A stretch of DNA of 42,918 bases from JAHWJX01 sp036386655 (GTDB lineage: Bacteria; Pseudomonadota; Alphaproteobacteria; Caulobacterales; Caulobacteraceae): contig DASVVG010000079.1 of the NCBI GenBank assembly GCA_036386655.1, positions 1-42,918 on the forward strand, in the 5' to 3' direction. The translations under genes were made by a program, and so were the position numbers. The notes under the pieces are model-generated. The model was not told where the DNA came from, made no database searches, and saw nothing but the letters and a program-made list of their open reading frames with translations. How positions within the stretch are numbered: position 1 is the stretch's first letter; the number at the start of each line of letters is the position of its first letter. Below are positions 22,440 to 31,223 of the stretch, in pieces.

Positions 22440-23450
22440 ATGAAGCGTCTCGCCGCCGCCGCCGCGGCCCTGATGGTCGCCTGGTCCGGCCAGGCGTGGG
22501 CCTGGGGCTCCACCGGCCACCGCCTCATCGGCGTGGCCGCGGCCGAGGCCTTCCCGAACACGCTGCCCGCGTTCGTGCGCTCGCCGCAGGCGATCCGCGA
22601 CATCGGCGAGCTGGCGCGCGAACCCGACCGCTGGAAGGGCGACGTCGGCAAACTGCACGACGCCATGCGCGAGCCGTACCACTTCATCGACATCGACGAC
22701 GAAGGGAAGATCCTGGGCGGCCCGCCGATCGACGCCATGCCCGCTACCTATCAGGAGTACGAGGCCGCGCTGCATGCCTCCGGCACCGACACCACGAAAG
22801 CGGGCGCGCTCTACTACGCGATCATCGACGCGCGCCAGCAGCTGGCCAAGGACTTCGCCTACTGGCGCGCGCTCGTGGCGGCTGAAAAGCGGGAGCGCAA
22901 CCGCGCCCGCAAGGCGTGGTACCGCCAGGACCGCGTTCGCCGTGAGGCGCTGGTCCTCCGCGATCTGGGCGTGCTCGCCCACTACGTCGGCGACGGCAGT
23001 CAGCCGCTGCACACCAGCATCCACTACAACGGCTGGGGCGACTACCCGAACCCGCAGGGCTTCACCACCGACCGCGGCACCCACAGCATGTTCGAGGGCG
23101 CGTTCGTGCGCGCCAACGTCAACCTGCAGGACGTGCGCGGCCGCATGAAGCCGGCGCAGCCCTGCGTCGGCTGGCCCGAGCCCTGCGTGCGCGACTACCT
23201 CAAGGCCAGCAACACGCACCTGGTGCCGTTCTACGCCATGGAGAAGGCCGGAGCCTTCCGCGGTGCGACCCCGCAGGCGCGCGAGTTCACCGCCGAGCGG
23301 CTGGCCGTCGGCGCCTCGGCCCTGCGTGACATGGTGGCGGACGCCTGGACCATCAGCCGCGACGTGACCGTCGGCTGGTCGCCGGTTTCGATCCAGCAGA
23401 TCGAGTCCGGCGAGGTCGATGCCTGGGTGGCGCTGCAAGGCAAGGACTGA
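22440..23450 (+). CDS. S1/P1-type nuclease, secreted
   Basis: 336 residues. Signal peptide about 1-21; cleavage after AWA would leave W22 as the new N-terminus, and in this family the terminal tryptophan amine and H27 (WGSTGHR) bind zinc. Other zinc ligands lie in EPYHFIDID, LAHYVGDGSQPLHTSIHYNGWGD and GTHSMFEGAF. It should be a zinc-dependent single-strand nuclease/3'-nucleotidase in the periplasm or medium, perhaps for phosphate or nucleotide scavenging. Starts three bases after the ferredoxin stop; its own stop overlaps the NUDIX start (TGATG). Confidence 0.9.
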   Translation: MKRLAAAAAALMVAWSGQAWAWGSTGHRLIGVAAAEAFPNTLPAFVRSPQAIRDIGELAREPDRWKGDVGKLHDAMREPYHFIDIDDEGKILGGPPIDAMPATYQEYEAALHASGTDTTKAGALYYAIIDARQQLAKDFAYWRALVAAEKRERNRARKAWYRQDRVRREALVLRDLGVLAHYVGDGSQPLHTSIHYNGWGDYPNPQGFTTDRGTHSMFEGAFVRANVNLQDVRGRMKPAQPCVGWPEPCVRDYLKASNTHLVPFYAMEKAGAFRGATPQAREFTAERLAVGASALRDMVADAWTISRDVTVGWSPVSIQQIESGEVDAWVALQGKD

Positions 23451-23902
23451 TGCAGGAGGAGCCCCAGTTCGGCGTGCGCGAGCCGCTGCGCTGGTACCGC
23501 CGCCGCCCCTGCGCCTTCGGCCTCGCCGACCGAGACGGCCGGCTGGCGGTGGTGCGCATCACCCGCAAGGGCAAGCGCCCCCGCCTGGACCTGCCGGGGG
23601 GCGCGCTCGACGGCGGCGAGAGCGGCGAACGCGCCATGGAACGGGAGTTCGGCGAGGAAACCGGGCTCTCGGTGCGCGCCGGGCCCCTCGTCGCCCGCGC
23701 CCGTCAGTTCGTCGTCAAGCGCAACGCGCAGCGGGTGAACAACCTCGCCGCCTTCTTCGCCGCCGACGTGCTGGCCGAGGACCGCACTCTCAAGGTCGAA
23801 GACGATCACGAGCTGATCTGGCTCGATCCGCTCCAGGCGCTCACCGATCTGCGTCACCCGAGCCACGCCTGGGCCGTCGCCTGTTGGCTGCGGAGCCGAT
23901 GA
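23450..23902 (+). CDS. NUDIX hydrolase
   Basis: 150 residues with a perfect NUDIX box: G51-x5-E57-x7-R65-E66-x2-E69-E70-x-G72. The fold hydrolyses nucleoside diphosphates linked to another group; the exact substrate is not readable. Overlaps the S1/P1 nuclease gene by one base and the CCA-adding enzyme gene by four. The pairing of a NUDIX gene with cca is seen in other alphaproteobacteria, from memory. Confidence 0.93.
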   Translation: MQEEPQFGVREPLRWYRRRPCAFGLADRDGRLAVVRITRKGKRPRLDLPGGALDGGESGERAMEREFGEETGLSVRAGPLVARARQFVVKRNAQRVNNLAAFFAADVLAEDRTLKVEDDHELIWLDPLQALTDLRHPSHAWAVACWLRSR

Positions 23903-25086
23903 CGCGGCTCGACGCGCCGTGGCTCCGGGACCCCGCCGCCCGCGCCGTCCTGGACGCACTGGAGGCGGAGGGCGGCCCCGACTCCGCGCGCTTCGTCGGC
24001 GGGTGCGTGCGCAACACCCTGATGGGCCAGCGCGTCGAAGACGTGGACATCGCGACCCGCCTCACGCCCGACCGCACCATCGCCGCGCTCGAGCGCGCGC
24101 GCCTGAAGGCGGTCCCCACCGGGGTCGAGCACGGCACCGTCACCGCGGTGGCCGACCACCGCCCGTTCGAGATCACCACCCTGCGCCGCGACGTCGAAAC
24201 GGACGGCCGTCGCGCCGTCGTCGCCTTCACCGAGGACTGGGCGGAGGACGCCGCCCGCCGCGACTTCCGCCTCAACGCCCTGTACGCCGACCGCGAAGGG
24301 CAGGTTTACGACCCGACCGGCGGCGGCCTTGATGACGCTCACGCCGGGCGCATCGTCTTCGTCGGAGAGGCGGAGACGCGAATCCGCGAGGACTACCTGC
24401 GCATCCTGCGCTTCTTCCGCTTCTTCGCGTGGTACGGGCGCGGTCATCCGGAAGCGGAGGGCCTCGCCGCCTGCGCCCGTCTGAAGGACGGCGTCACCTC
24501 GCTCTCCGCCGAGCGCGTCTCGAAGGAGCTCCTGAAGCTGCTGGCGGCACGCGACCCGCGCCGTTCGCTCTCGCTGATGGCTGACGCCGGCGTGCTGCCG
24601 CTGGTGCTGCCGGAGGCGGCGAACTGGGACCGCTTCCGCGCGATCGTGGTGCTGACCAGCGACCCGGAGCTGCGCCTCGCGGCCCTCCTTCCCGACGATC
24701 CCGCGCTCGCGCAGCAGATGTCCGCCCGTCTGCGGCTCTCGAACGCGCAGCGGGATCGTCTCGTGGAGGCGCTCCGCCCGGCGCGCAGCTTCCGCCGCGA
24801 GGAGGGGAGGGCCACCCTCTACCGGCTGGGCCCGGCCGTCTTCCGCGACCGGGTCTACCTTCAATGGGCCGAGCGCCCCGAGATGGAGCCCGAGGCGCGT
24901 GAGTTGCTCGACCTCAGCGCGTCTTGGAACCCGCCGCGCTTCCCGCTCACCGGCGAAGACGTCATGGCCGCCGGCGTGACGAAGGGGCCGGAGGTCGGCC
25001 GCACGTTGCGCGCGCTCGAGGACGAGTGGATCGCGAGCGGTTTCGGGGAAGACCGCGAGGCGCTCCTGCGCCGGCTGGCCCGCTAG
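23899..25086 (+). CDS. cca: CCA-adding enzyme / tRNA nucleotidyltransferase
   Basis: 395 residues from the ATG at 23899. Class II nucleotidyltransferase head: RFVGGCVRNTLMG, catalytic DxD (D48, D50) in VEDVDIATR, then RRDVETDGR and EDAARRDFRLNALY, and the neck motif RIREDYLRILRFFRFFAWYG, with SAERVSKELLKLL. The 395-residue length is typical of alphaproteobacterial CCA enzymes that lack an HD domain. It adds or repairs the 3' CCA of tRNAs; poly(A) polymerase is the alternative within the family. The frame is open upstream to 23419 but overlaps the NUDIX gene and is not coding there. Convergent with hemF, four bases of overlap. Confidence 0.9.
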   Translation: MTRLDAPWLRDPAARAVLDALEAEGGPDSARFVGGCVRNTLMGQRVEDVDIATRLTPDRTIAALERARLKAVPTGVEHGTVTAVADHRPFEITTLRRDVETDGRRAVVAFTEDWAEDAARRDFRLNALYADREGQVYDPTGGGLDDAHAGRIVFVGEAETRIREDYLRILRFFRFFAWYGRGHPEAEGLAACARLKDGVTSLSAERVSKELLKLLAARDPRRSLSLMADAGVLPLVLPEAANWDRFRAIVVLTSDPELRLAALLPDDPALAQQMSARLRLSNAQRDRLVEALRPARSFRREEGRATLYRLGPAVFRDRVYLQWAERPEMEPEARELLDLSASWNPPRFPLTGEDVMAAGVTKGPEVGRTLRALEDEWIASGFGEDREALLRRLAR

Positions 25087-25946
25087 GGCCAGCGCACCTC
25101 GGGCGGCAACGACGACAGGATCGACTCCACGTTCCCGCCGGTCTTCAGGCCGAACAGCGTGCCGCGGTCATACAGCAGGTTGAACTCCACGTAGCGCCCC
25201 CGTCTGACCAGCTGCTCCTCGCGCTCGGCGGTCGTCCAGGACTCCCCCATCCGCCGCCGCACGATCTCCGGGTAGACCGCCAGAAAGGCCTCGCCCACCT
25301 CGCGCGTGAAGGCGAAATCGCGCTCCCAGTCGCCGGTGTCGTGGTGGTCGTAGAAGATGCCGCCGACGCCGCGGGGCTCGTTGCGGTGGGGCAGGAAGAA
25401 GTACTCGTCGGCCCACTTCCGGTAGCGGTCATACCACTTCGGGTCATACTTCTCGCACGCCTCCCGCATCGCCCGGTGAAACCAGTAGGTGTCCGGCGCC
25501 TCGTCCGTCCGGAACTCGGCCAACGTCGGCGTCAGGTCCGCGCCGCCGCCGAACCAGCTCCTGGTGGTGACGATGTAGCGCGTGTTCATGTGCACCGCGG
25601 GCAGGCGCGGATTGCGCATGTGCGCGATGAGGCTGATGCCGCTGGCGAAAAAGCGCGGATCCTCAGCCGCGCCCGGGATCCCCTGCGCGAACTCGGGCGC
25701 GAACTCGCCGAAGACGGTGGAGACGTGCACGCCGACCTTCTCGAATAGCCGGCCGTGCATCATCGACATGACGCCCCCGCCGCCGCCCTCGCGCGTCCAG
25801 GGTTTCCTTTCGAAACGGCCCGGCTCGCCGGCGTAGAGCTCCGCCGGCGCCGCATCCTCGAGTTGCTCGAACGCGGCGCAGATCCGGTCGCGCAACGCCT
25901 CGAACCACGCGCGAGCCCGCTGCTTGCGCTCTTCAGCTTCCGACAT
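25083..25946 (-). CDS. hemF: Oxygen-dependent coproporphyrinogen III oxidase
   Basis: 287 residues from the ATG at 25946 (MSEAEERKQ); an upstream ATG at 25982 would lie inside the trmL gene. Family landmarks: GGGGVMSMMHGRLFEKVGVHVSTV, SLIAHMRNPRLPAVHMNTRYI, WFGGGADLTPT, HRNEPRGVGGIFYDH and GRYVEFNLLYDRGT near the end. It carries out the aerobic oxidative decarboxylation of coproporphyrinogen III to protoporphyrinogen IX in heme synthesis, which fits the neighbouring cytochrome bc1 genes. Starts inside the end of trmL, so the two are probably co-transcribed. Confidence 0.97.
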   Translation of the reverse strand: MSEAEERKQRARAWFEALRDRICAAFEQLEDAAPAELYAGEPGRFERKPWTREGGGGGVMSMMHGRLFEKVGVHVSTVFGEFAPEFAQGIPGAAEDPRFFASGISLIAHMRNPRLPAVHMNTRYIVTTRSWFGGGADLTPTLAEFRTDEAPDTYWFHRAMREACEKYDPKWYDRYRKWADEYFFLPHRNEPRGVGGIFYDHHDTGDWERDFAFTREVGEAFLAVYPEIVRRRMGESWTTAEREEQLVRRGRYVEFNLLYDRGTLFGLKTGGNVESILSSLPPEVRWP

Positions 25947-26408
25947 GGCCGGGCTGATGAGGGGAGGCGGGGAAGCCGTCAACCTGCCGGAGCGCCTCCG
26001 CCAGCCCGATCGCCGCCGCCGTCACCACGTTGAGCGAGCGCGCCGCCACGGGGATCATGACGCGCCCCTGCGCCGCGGCGTGCACCTCCGCCGGCGCCCC
26101 CGCGCTCTCGCGTCCGAACAGCAGCGTGTCACCGGCCTGGAAGGCGAACGCGTGCAGCGCCGTCGCGCCTCGCGTGGTGAACAGAACGAGCCGTCCCTCC
26201 GCCCGCTCCGGGGCCGCCAGGAAGGCGCTCCACGAGCCGTGCAGGCGCGTCTCGGCCGCATAATCCATCGCCGCCCGCTTCAGCGCCTTGTCCGACAGCG
26301 GGAAGCCGCAAGGCTCGATCACGTCCAGCGCTAGCCGAGGCAGGCGGCCAGGCGCACCGTCGCCCCCACGTTTTGCGGGATGTCCGGTTGAAAAAGGGCC
26401 AGACGCAT
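25933..26408 (-). pseudogene. trmL: tRNA (cytidine/uridine-2'-O-)-methyltransferase, apparent frameshift
   Basis: SPOUT methyltransferase read in two frames. From the ATG at 26408: MRLALFQPDIPQNVGATVR then LAACLG and TAG (26333-26331). In the next frame, ALDVIEPCGFPLSDKALKRAAMDYA, then HGSWSAFLA, GDTLLFGRESAG and the knot end RVMIPVAARSLNVVTAAAIGLAEAL. Restoring one base between CLG and ALDV (for example a leucine codon CTA) rebuilds a full TrmL of about 158 residues. TrmL methylates the wobble base of two leucine tRNAs. Either a real loss of function, a programmed shift (no slippery run seen) or a sequencing error. Confidence 0.75.
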
Positions 26409-26511
26409 TCTAAGCGGAGCCCACTTCAGAGCGACGGCCGCGAGCCGGCGCCGAATCCAGTCGTGGGGCCGCTCCGGCACGGGTCGCGGTTCCGATCGCA
26501 AGAGGCGTTAC

Positions 26512-27114
26512 TTGGCCGACACACCGCCGACGGACCGCAAGCTCGACGACAAGCCGTTGAGCGACGGCGCTCCCAGCGAAACCATCACCGGAGTGGAGGC
26601 GGCCCAGCACGTCCCGACGCGCCGGGACTTCATCCACGTCGCGGCCGGCGCCGCGGCCGTGGGCGGGGCGGCGATGATCGCCTGGCCGCTGGTCCACCAG
26701 ATGAACCCGGCCGCCGACACGCTCGCGCTGGCTTCCATCGACGTGGACCTCAGTAAGGTCGTCGCCGGCCAGCAGATCACCGTGAAGTGGCGCGGCAAGC
26801 CGCTGTTCGTGCGCAACCGCACCCCGGTCGAGATCCAGCGCGCCCAGCAGGTGCGCCTCGGCGAACTGAAGGATCCCCAGCCGGACGCCGAACGCGTCAA
26901 GCAGGGGAACGAGCAGTGGCTCATCCTGGTCGGCTCGTGCACGCACCTGGGCTGCGTGCCCACCTTCGGCACCGGCGACTACGGCGGCTGGTTCTGCCCC
27001 TGCCACGGTTCGCACTACGACACCTCCGGCCGCATCCGCAAAGGACCCGCGCCCCTGAACCTCGCCGTCCCGGAATACGAGTTCCTGTCCCCCACCAGCG
27101 TACGGGTGGGCTGA
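26512..27114 (+). CDS. petA: Rieske iron-sulfur subunit of cytochrome bc1
   Basis: 200 residues from a TTG start with AGAGG seven bases upstream. Twin-arginine signal TRRDF (R37, R38) followed by the single membrane anchor (about 43-62), as needed for Tat insertion of a folded cluster. Rieske ligands C143-T-H145-L-G-C148 and C162-P-C164-H165. It moves electrons from quinol to cytochrome c1. First gene of petABC, two bases from petB, divergent from trmL across about 100 bases that should hold the promoter. Confidence 0.97.
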   Translation: MADTPPTDRKLDDKPLSDGAPSETITGVEAAQHVPTRRDFIHVAAGAAAVGGAAMIAWPLVHQMNPAADTLALASIDVDLSKVVAGQQITVKWRGKPLFVRNRTPVEIQRAQQVRLGELKDPQPDAERVKQGNEQWLILVGSCTHLGCVPTFGTGDYGGWFCPCHGSHYDTSGRIRKGPAPLNLAVPEYEFLSPTSVRVG

Positions 27115-27115
27115 C

Positions 27116-28486
27116 ATGAGCGGGCACTCCACCTACCAGCCGAAGACCGGCATCGAGAAATGGCTGGACGCGCGGCTGCCGATCGTCCGGCTGGGCTACG
27201 ACAGCTTCGTCGACTACCCCACCCCGAAGAACCTAAACTACTGGTGGACCTTCGGCGGCGTCCTGTCCGTAATCCTGGCGGTGCAGATCCTCACCGGCAT
27301 CGTGCTGGCCATGCACTACGTGCCGCACGTCGATCACGCCTTCGCCTCGGTCGAGCGCATCATGCGCGACGTGAACTACGGGTGGATGCTCCGCTACGTT
27401 CACTCCAACGGCGCCTCGATGTTCTTCCTGGCCACCTACATCCACATCTTCCGCGGCATCTACTACGGCTCCTACAAGGAGCCGCGCGAGATGATCTGGC
27501 TGCTGGGCTGCGTGCTCTTCTTCCTGCTCATCGCCACGGCCTTCATGGGCTACGTGCTGCCGTGGGGTCAGATGTCGTTCCACGGCGCGGTGGTGATCAC
27601 CAACCTGCTGGGCGCGATCCCGGTGGTGGGCGAGGGCATCACCACCTGGCTGTGGGGCGGGTTCGCGGTCGATAATCCGACGCTGAACCGCTTCTTCGCG
27701 CTCCACTACCTGCTGCCGTTCATCATCGCCGGGGTGGTGATCCTGCACATCTGGGCGCTGCACGTGCCGGGCAACAACAACCCGGTGGGCATCCTGATCC
27801 CGCAGGACCTTCAGCGGCGCGACACCGTGCCGTTCCACCCGTACTACACGGTGAAGGACGGCTTCGCGATTGTGGTCTTCCTGATCATGTTCGCCGTGTT
27901 CGTGTTCTACAATCCGAACGCGCTCGGCCACGCCGACAACTACATCCCGGCCAACCCGCTGGTGACGCCGGCGCACATCGTGCCCGAGTGGTACCTGCTG
28001 CCGTTCTACGCGATCCTGAAGGCCGTCCCTGACAAGTTCCTGGGCGTGGTGGCGATGTTCGCCTCCATCGGGGCGCTGTTCGTCCTGCCGTGGCTGGACA
28101 CCTCGCGGGTGCGCTCGCTGCGCTACCGCCCGACCGCCAAGCTGTTGTTCTGGCTCTTCGTGGTCACCTGCCTCGGCCTGGGCTGGTGCGGGGCACAGCT
28201 GCCCGAGGACATGCTGTTCACGGTGGCCGAGAACGGCGACGGTGAGCCGATGGGCCTCAACTATCTCTGGCTCTCGCGCATCCTGACGGCGCTCTACTTC
28301 GGCTGGTTCGCCGCCCAGCTGCCGCTCGGCCTGTTCGAGCGTCCTCTGCCGGTTCCGCCGTCCATCTCCGCGCCGGTGCTGTCGCACGCGGGCGGCGACG
28401 GCGGGGACGGGGGCGCGTCTCCGCCTTCCCAGCGCGGCGGCTTCGCACCGCGCCCGGCGACGGCCCAGCCCGAGACGCGGGGCTGA
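27116..28486 (+). CDS. petB: Cytochrome b subunit of cytochrome bc1
   Basis: 456 residues, eight membrane helices. Heme-ligand histidine pairs lie in VHSNGASMFFLATYIHIF and HYLLPFIIAGVVILHIWALH; quinone-site motifs GYVLPWGQMSFHGAVVITNL and PEWYLLPFYAILKAVPDK are intact. The last 35 residues or so are a low-complexity Gly/Pro/Ala tail (HAGGDGGDGGASPPSQRGG) beyond the usual end, likely cytoplasmic and disordered. Full-length bacterial type, not split into b6 and subunit IV. Two bases separate it from petC's upstream gap. Confidence 0.97.
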   Translation: MSGHSTYQPKTGIEKWLDARLPIVRLGYDSFVDYPTPKNLNYWWTFGGVLSVILAVQILTGIVLAMHYVPHVDHAFASVERIMRDVNYGWMLRYVHSNGASMFFLATYIHIFRGIYYGSYKEPREMIWLLGCVLFFLLIATAFMGYVLPWGQMSFHGAVVITNLLGAIPVVGEGITTWLWGGFAVDNPTLNRFFALHYLLPFIIAGVVILHIWALHVPGNNNPVGILIPQDLQRRDTVPFHPYYTVKDGFAIVVFLIMFAVFVFYNPNALGHADNYIPANPLVTPAHIVPEWYLLPFYAILKAVPDKFLGVVAMFASIGALFVLPWLDTSRVRSLRYRPTAKLLFWLFVVTCLGLGWCGAQLPEDMLFTVAENGDGEPMGLNYLWLSRILTALYFGWFAAQLPLGLFERPLPVPPSISAPVLSHAGGDGGDGGASPPSQRGGFAPRPATAQPETRG

Positions 28487-28488
28487 CG

Positions 28489-29349
28489 ATGAAGGGTTTC
28501 ACGATCATGCGCCGCTTCGCCGCCGTCGCGTTCCTGGCGGCCGCCGCCTCCGGGTCTCCCGCCCTGGCCGCCGGAGGCGCCGAGCACCCGAAGAAAGTCG
28601 CCTACAGCTTCGAGGGCCCCTTCGGCCAGTTCGACAAGGCGCAGCTGCAGCGCGGCTTCAAGGTGTACCGGGAGGTCTGCGCCTCCTGCCACTCGATGAA
28701 CTTGGTGTCGTTCCGCCACCTCGGCATACCGGGCGGCCCCTTCTACGAGAAGGACCAGCCCAACCCGAACGAGAACCCCTACGTCCGCACCATCGCGGCC
28801 GAGTACCAGATCGCCGACGTCGACTCCGAAACGGGCGACGCGATCACCCGCCCCGGCACGCCGGCCGACCGCTTCCCGTCGCCGTTCCCGAACGAGGCGG
28901 CGGCGCGCGGCTCGAACGGCGGCGCGTTGCCGCCCGACCTGTCGGTGATCACCAAGGCGCGCGCGGGCGGCCCGGACTACATCTACTCGCTGCTGACCGG
29001 CTACCCGACACCGCCGAAGGGGCTCACGGTCAACGCGGGCCAGTACTACAACAAGTACTATCCCGGGGACCTCGCTCCCTACTGGACCGGCGACCACCAC
29101 AGCGTGCCGAAGGGCGGCTTCCTGGCGATGGCCCCGCCGCTGCGCCCCGGCCTCGTCACCTTCGACGACGGCACGCCGTCCACCGTGCGCAACCAGGCGC
29201 GCGACGTGGCCGCGTTCCTCGCCTGGGCCACCGAGCCCAAGATGGAGGAGCGCAAGCGGACGGGCCTCGCCGTCGTGGCCTACCTGACGCTGTTCGCGGG
29301 CCTCCTCTACGCCTCCTACCGGCGCATCTGGCGCGACGTCGCGCACTGA
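28489..29349 (+). CDS. petC: Cytochrome c1 subunit of cytochrome bc1
   Basis: 286 residues; a second ATG at M7 (MRRFAAVAF) is an alternative start. Signal peptide to about residue 27, heme c site C64-A-S-C67-H68, methionine ligand region FLAMAPPLRPG, and a C-terminal membrane anchor (TGLAVVAYLTLFAGLLYAS) followed by basic residues. It accepts electrons from the Rieske protein and passes them to soluble cytochrome c. Last gene of petABC. Confidence 0.97.
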   Translation: MKGFTIMRRFAAVAFLAAAASGSPALAAGGAEHPKKVAYSFEGPFGQFDKAQLQRGFKVYREVCASCHSMNLVSFRHLGIPGGPFYEKDQPNPNENPYVRTIAAEYQIADVDSETGDAITRPGTPADRFPSPFPNEAAARGSNGGALPPDLSVITKARAGGPDYIYSLLTGYPTPPKGLTVNAGQYYNKYYPGDLAPYWTGDHHSVPKGGFLAMAPPLRPGLVTFDDGTPSTVRNQARDVAAFLAWATEPKMEERKRTGLAVVAYLTLFAGLLYASYRRIWRDVAH

Positions 29350-29356
29350 CATCGCG

Positions 29357-30220
29357 GTGAGCGGCTGGACCCTCGGCGTCCTGGGCGGCTCCGGCCTCTA
29401 TGACGTGGAGGGGCTGCAGGACGTCCGGCGCGAGACGGTCGACACCCCGTGGGGCGCGCCTTCCGGCGAGCTCGTCTCCGGCGAGTTGGGCGGGGTCCGG
29501 CTGGTCTTCCTCCCGCGCCACGGTCCGTGCCACCGCATCCCGCCGTCCGAGGTCAACGCCCGCGCCAACATTCACGCCCTGAAGGCGGCCGGATGCACCG
29601 ACGTGCTGTCGCTGTCGGCCGTGGGCTCCCTGCGCGAGGACCTGCCGCCGCGCACCTTCGTCGTCGTGGACCAGTACGTGGACCGCACCGTCGCCCGCCC
29701 GAAGAGCTTCTTCGGCGAGGGGCTGGTCGCCCACGTGTCGATGGCCGACCCCACGTGCCCGCGGCTCTCGGCGCTCGCGGCCGCCGCCGCCCGAGAGGCG
29801 GGCGCGAACGTCGTCGAGGGCGGGACCTACCTCTGCATCGAGGGCCCTCAGTTCTCCACCCGCGCCGAGAGCGAGCTCTACCGCTCCTGGGGCTGTGACG
29901 TGATCGGCATGACCAACATGCCCGAGGCGAAGCTCGCCCGCGAGGCCGAGCTGCCCTACGCCTCCGTCTGCATGGTCACCGACTACGACTGCTGGCGACC
30001 CGACTGCGAGGGCGTGGACGTTTCGCACGTCATCGAGCACCTGATCGCCAACACCGCCGCGGCGAAGGCCCTGCTCGAGCTGCTGGCACCCCGGCTGGCC
30101 GGCGAACGCCAGCCGTCACCGATCGACGCCGCGCTCGAGCACGCGATCATCACCGCGCCCGGCGCGCGGGATCCGGAGTTGGCAGGACGGCTGAAGGTGG
30201 TGGCGGGGAGGGTCCTTTGA
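29357..30220 (+). CDS. mtnP: S-methyl-5'-thioadenosine phosphorylase
   Basis: 287 residues from a GTG start seven bases after petC. Phosphorylase fold landmarks: LGVLGGSGLYDVEGL, FLPRHGPCHRIPPSEVNARANIHALK, GGTYLCIEGPQFSTRAES, and VIGMTNMPEAKLAREAELPYASVCMVTDYDCW, with MTN and DYDCW of the MTA-specific class (not the purine nucleoside one). It splits methylthioadenosine into adenine and methylthioribose-1-phosphate; the adenine phosphoribosyltransferase two genes on recovers the adenine, so this is a salvage operon. Confidence 0.95.
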   Translation: MSGWTLGVLGGSGLYDVEGLQDVRRETVDTPWGAPSGELVSGELGGVRLVFLPRHGPCHRIPPSEVNARANIHALKAAGCTDVLSLSAVGSLREDLPPRTFVVVDQYVDRTVARPKSFFGEGLVAHVSMADPTCPRLSALAAAAAREAGANVVEGGTYLCIEGPQFSTRAESELYRSWGCDVIGMTNMPEAKLAREAELPYASVCMVTDYDCWRPDCEGVDVSHVIEHLIANTAAAKALLELLAPRLAGERQPSPIDAALEHAIITAPGARDPELAGRLKVVAGRVL

Positions 30221-30618
30221 TGAACGCCCGCCTGTTCGGCGCGGCCGCCGTGCTGGCGGCCCTCGCTGCAGCGTCACCCGCCTACGCCTGCCGACACGGC
30301 GGGAACCAGCGGATGCTCCTTTACCGGGAGGCGCCCGCGTTCGCGCAGGCAGGAGATCTCGTCCTCTGGGTGGTGGTCCGGACGGTCGATCCTGCGGAGA
30401 CGGTGGCCGTGGCCGACGTGAGGCGGGTCGCGCAGGGACGCTACCGCGCTCCCACCGTGCGCATCGCGGTCCAGGGCACCGCCGCCTGTGGGCCGGCGAC
30501 TTCGGCAGGCCACGAAGGCTACGTCGTCGGCCGCCTGAAGCGCACCCGGGACGGCCTGGTGCTGGCGCCGAAGACGATCACGCTAGACGCGCTCGCCAAC
30601 GGGAAGGGGAAGCCGTGA
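30220..30618 (+). CDS. Small secreted protein of unknown function
   Basis: 132 residues from the ATG that overlaps the mtnP stop (TGATG). Signal peptide about 1-24 ending SPAYA, then CRHGG. The mature part alternates short strands (GDLVLWVVVRTVDP, VAVADVRRVAQGRY, APTVRIAVQGTAACG, GYVVGRLKR) like a small beta-barrel or NTF2-like periplasmic protein; no family recognised. It is wedged between mtnP and apt with overlaps at both ends, so it is co-expressed with adenine salvage, though a functional link is not evident. Confidence 0.75.
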   Translation: MNARLFGAAAVLAALAAASPAYACRHGGNQRMLLYREAPAFAQAGDLVLWVVVRTVDPAETVAVADVRRVAQGRYRAPTVRIAVQGTAACGPATSAGHEGYVVGRLKRTRDGLVLAPKTITLDALANGKGKP

Positions 30619-31142
30619 ACCTCCGCGACGTCGTCCGCACCATCCCCGATTATCCCAAGCCGGGCATCCAGTTCCGCGACATCACCACCCTGCTGGGGAA
30701 CGCCCGAGCCCTCCGGCGCGCGGTGGACGAGCTGGTGCAGCCCTTCGCCGGGGCGAAGATCGACAAGGTGGCCGGCGTCGAGGCCCGCGGCTTCATCATG
30801 GGCGGCGCCGTCGCCCACCAGCTCTCCGCCGGCTTCATCCCGCTCAGGAAGCGCGGCAAGCTCCCGCACCAGACGATCTCGGTCGAGTACGCACTGGAGT
30901 ACGGCGTGGACGCCATCGAGATGCACCTCGACGCCTGTCTCGCCGGCGATAAGGTGATGCTCGTCGACGACCTCATCGCCACCGGCGGCACGGCGGAAGC
31001 CGCCATCAACCTGCTCCGGCAGGGCGGAGCCGAGGTGGTCGCCGCCGGATTCGTCATCGACCTGCCCGAGCTCGGCGGCGCCGACCGCGTCCGCGCCATG
31101 GGCGTCCCGGTCTCCTCGCTGCTGGAGTTCGAGGGCCACTAA
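30615..31142 (+). CDS. apt: Adenine phosphoribosyltransferase
   Basis: 175 residues from a GTG that overlaps the previous stop (GTGA). PRPP-binding loop VMLVDDLIATGGTA, the family start DVVRTIPDYPKPGIQFRDITTLL and VAGVEARGFIMGGAVAHQL are all present. It makes AMP from adenine and PRPP and recycles the adenine released by MtnP upstream. Standard length. Confidence 0.96.
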   Translation: MNLRDVVRTIPDYPKPGIQFRDITTLLGNARALRRAVDELVQPFAGAKIDKVAGVEARGFIMGGAVAHQLSAGFIPLRKRGKLPHQTISVEYALEYGVDAIEMHLDACLAGDKVMLVDDLIATGGTAEAAINLLRQGGAEVVAAGFVIDLPELGGADRVRAMGVPVSSLLEFEGH

Positions 31143-31223
31143 TCACCCATTCGTGTAGCGCCGGCGCCGCGGCCCGGCGCCTATCTTGAAGGGGAGGGGA
31201 CGCGGGAAGACTGGCACGCGCGC

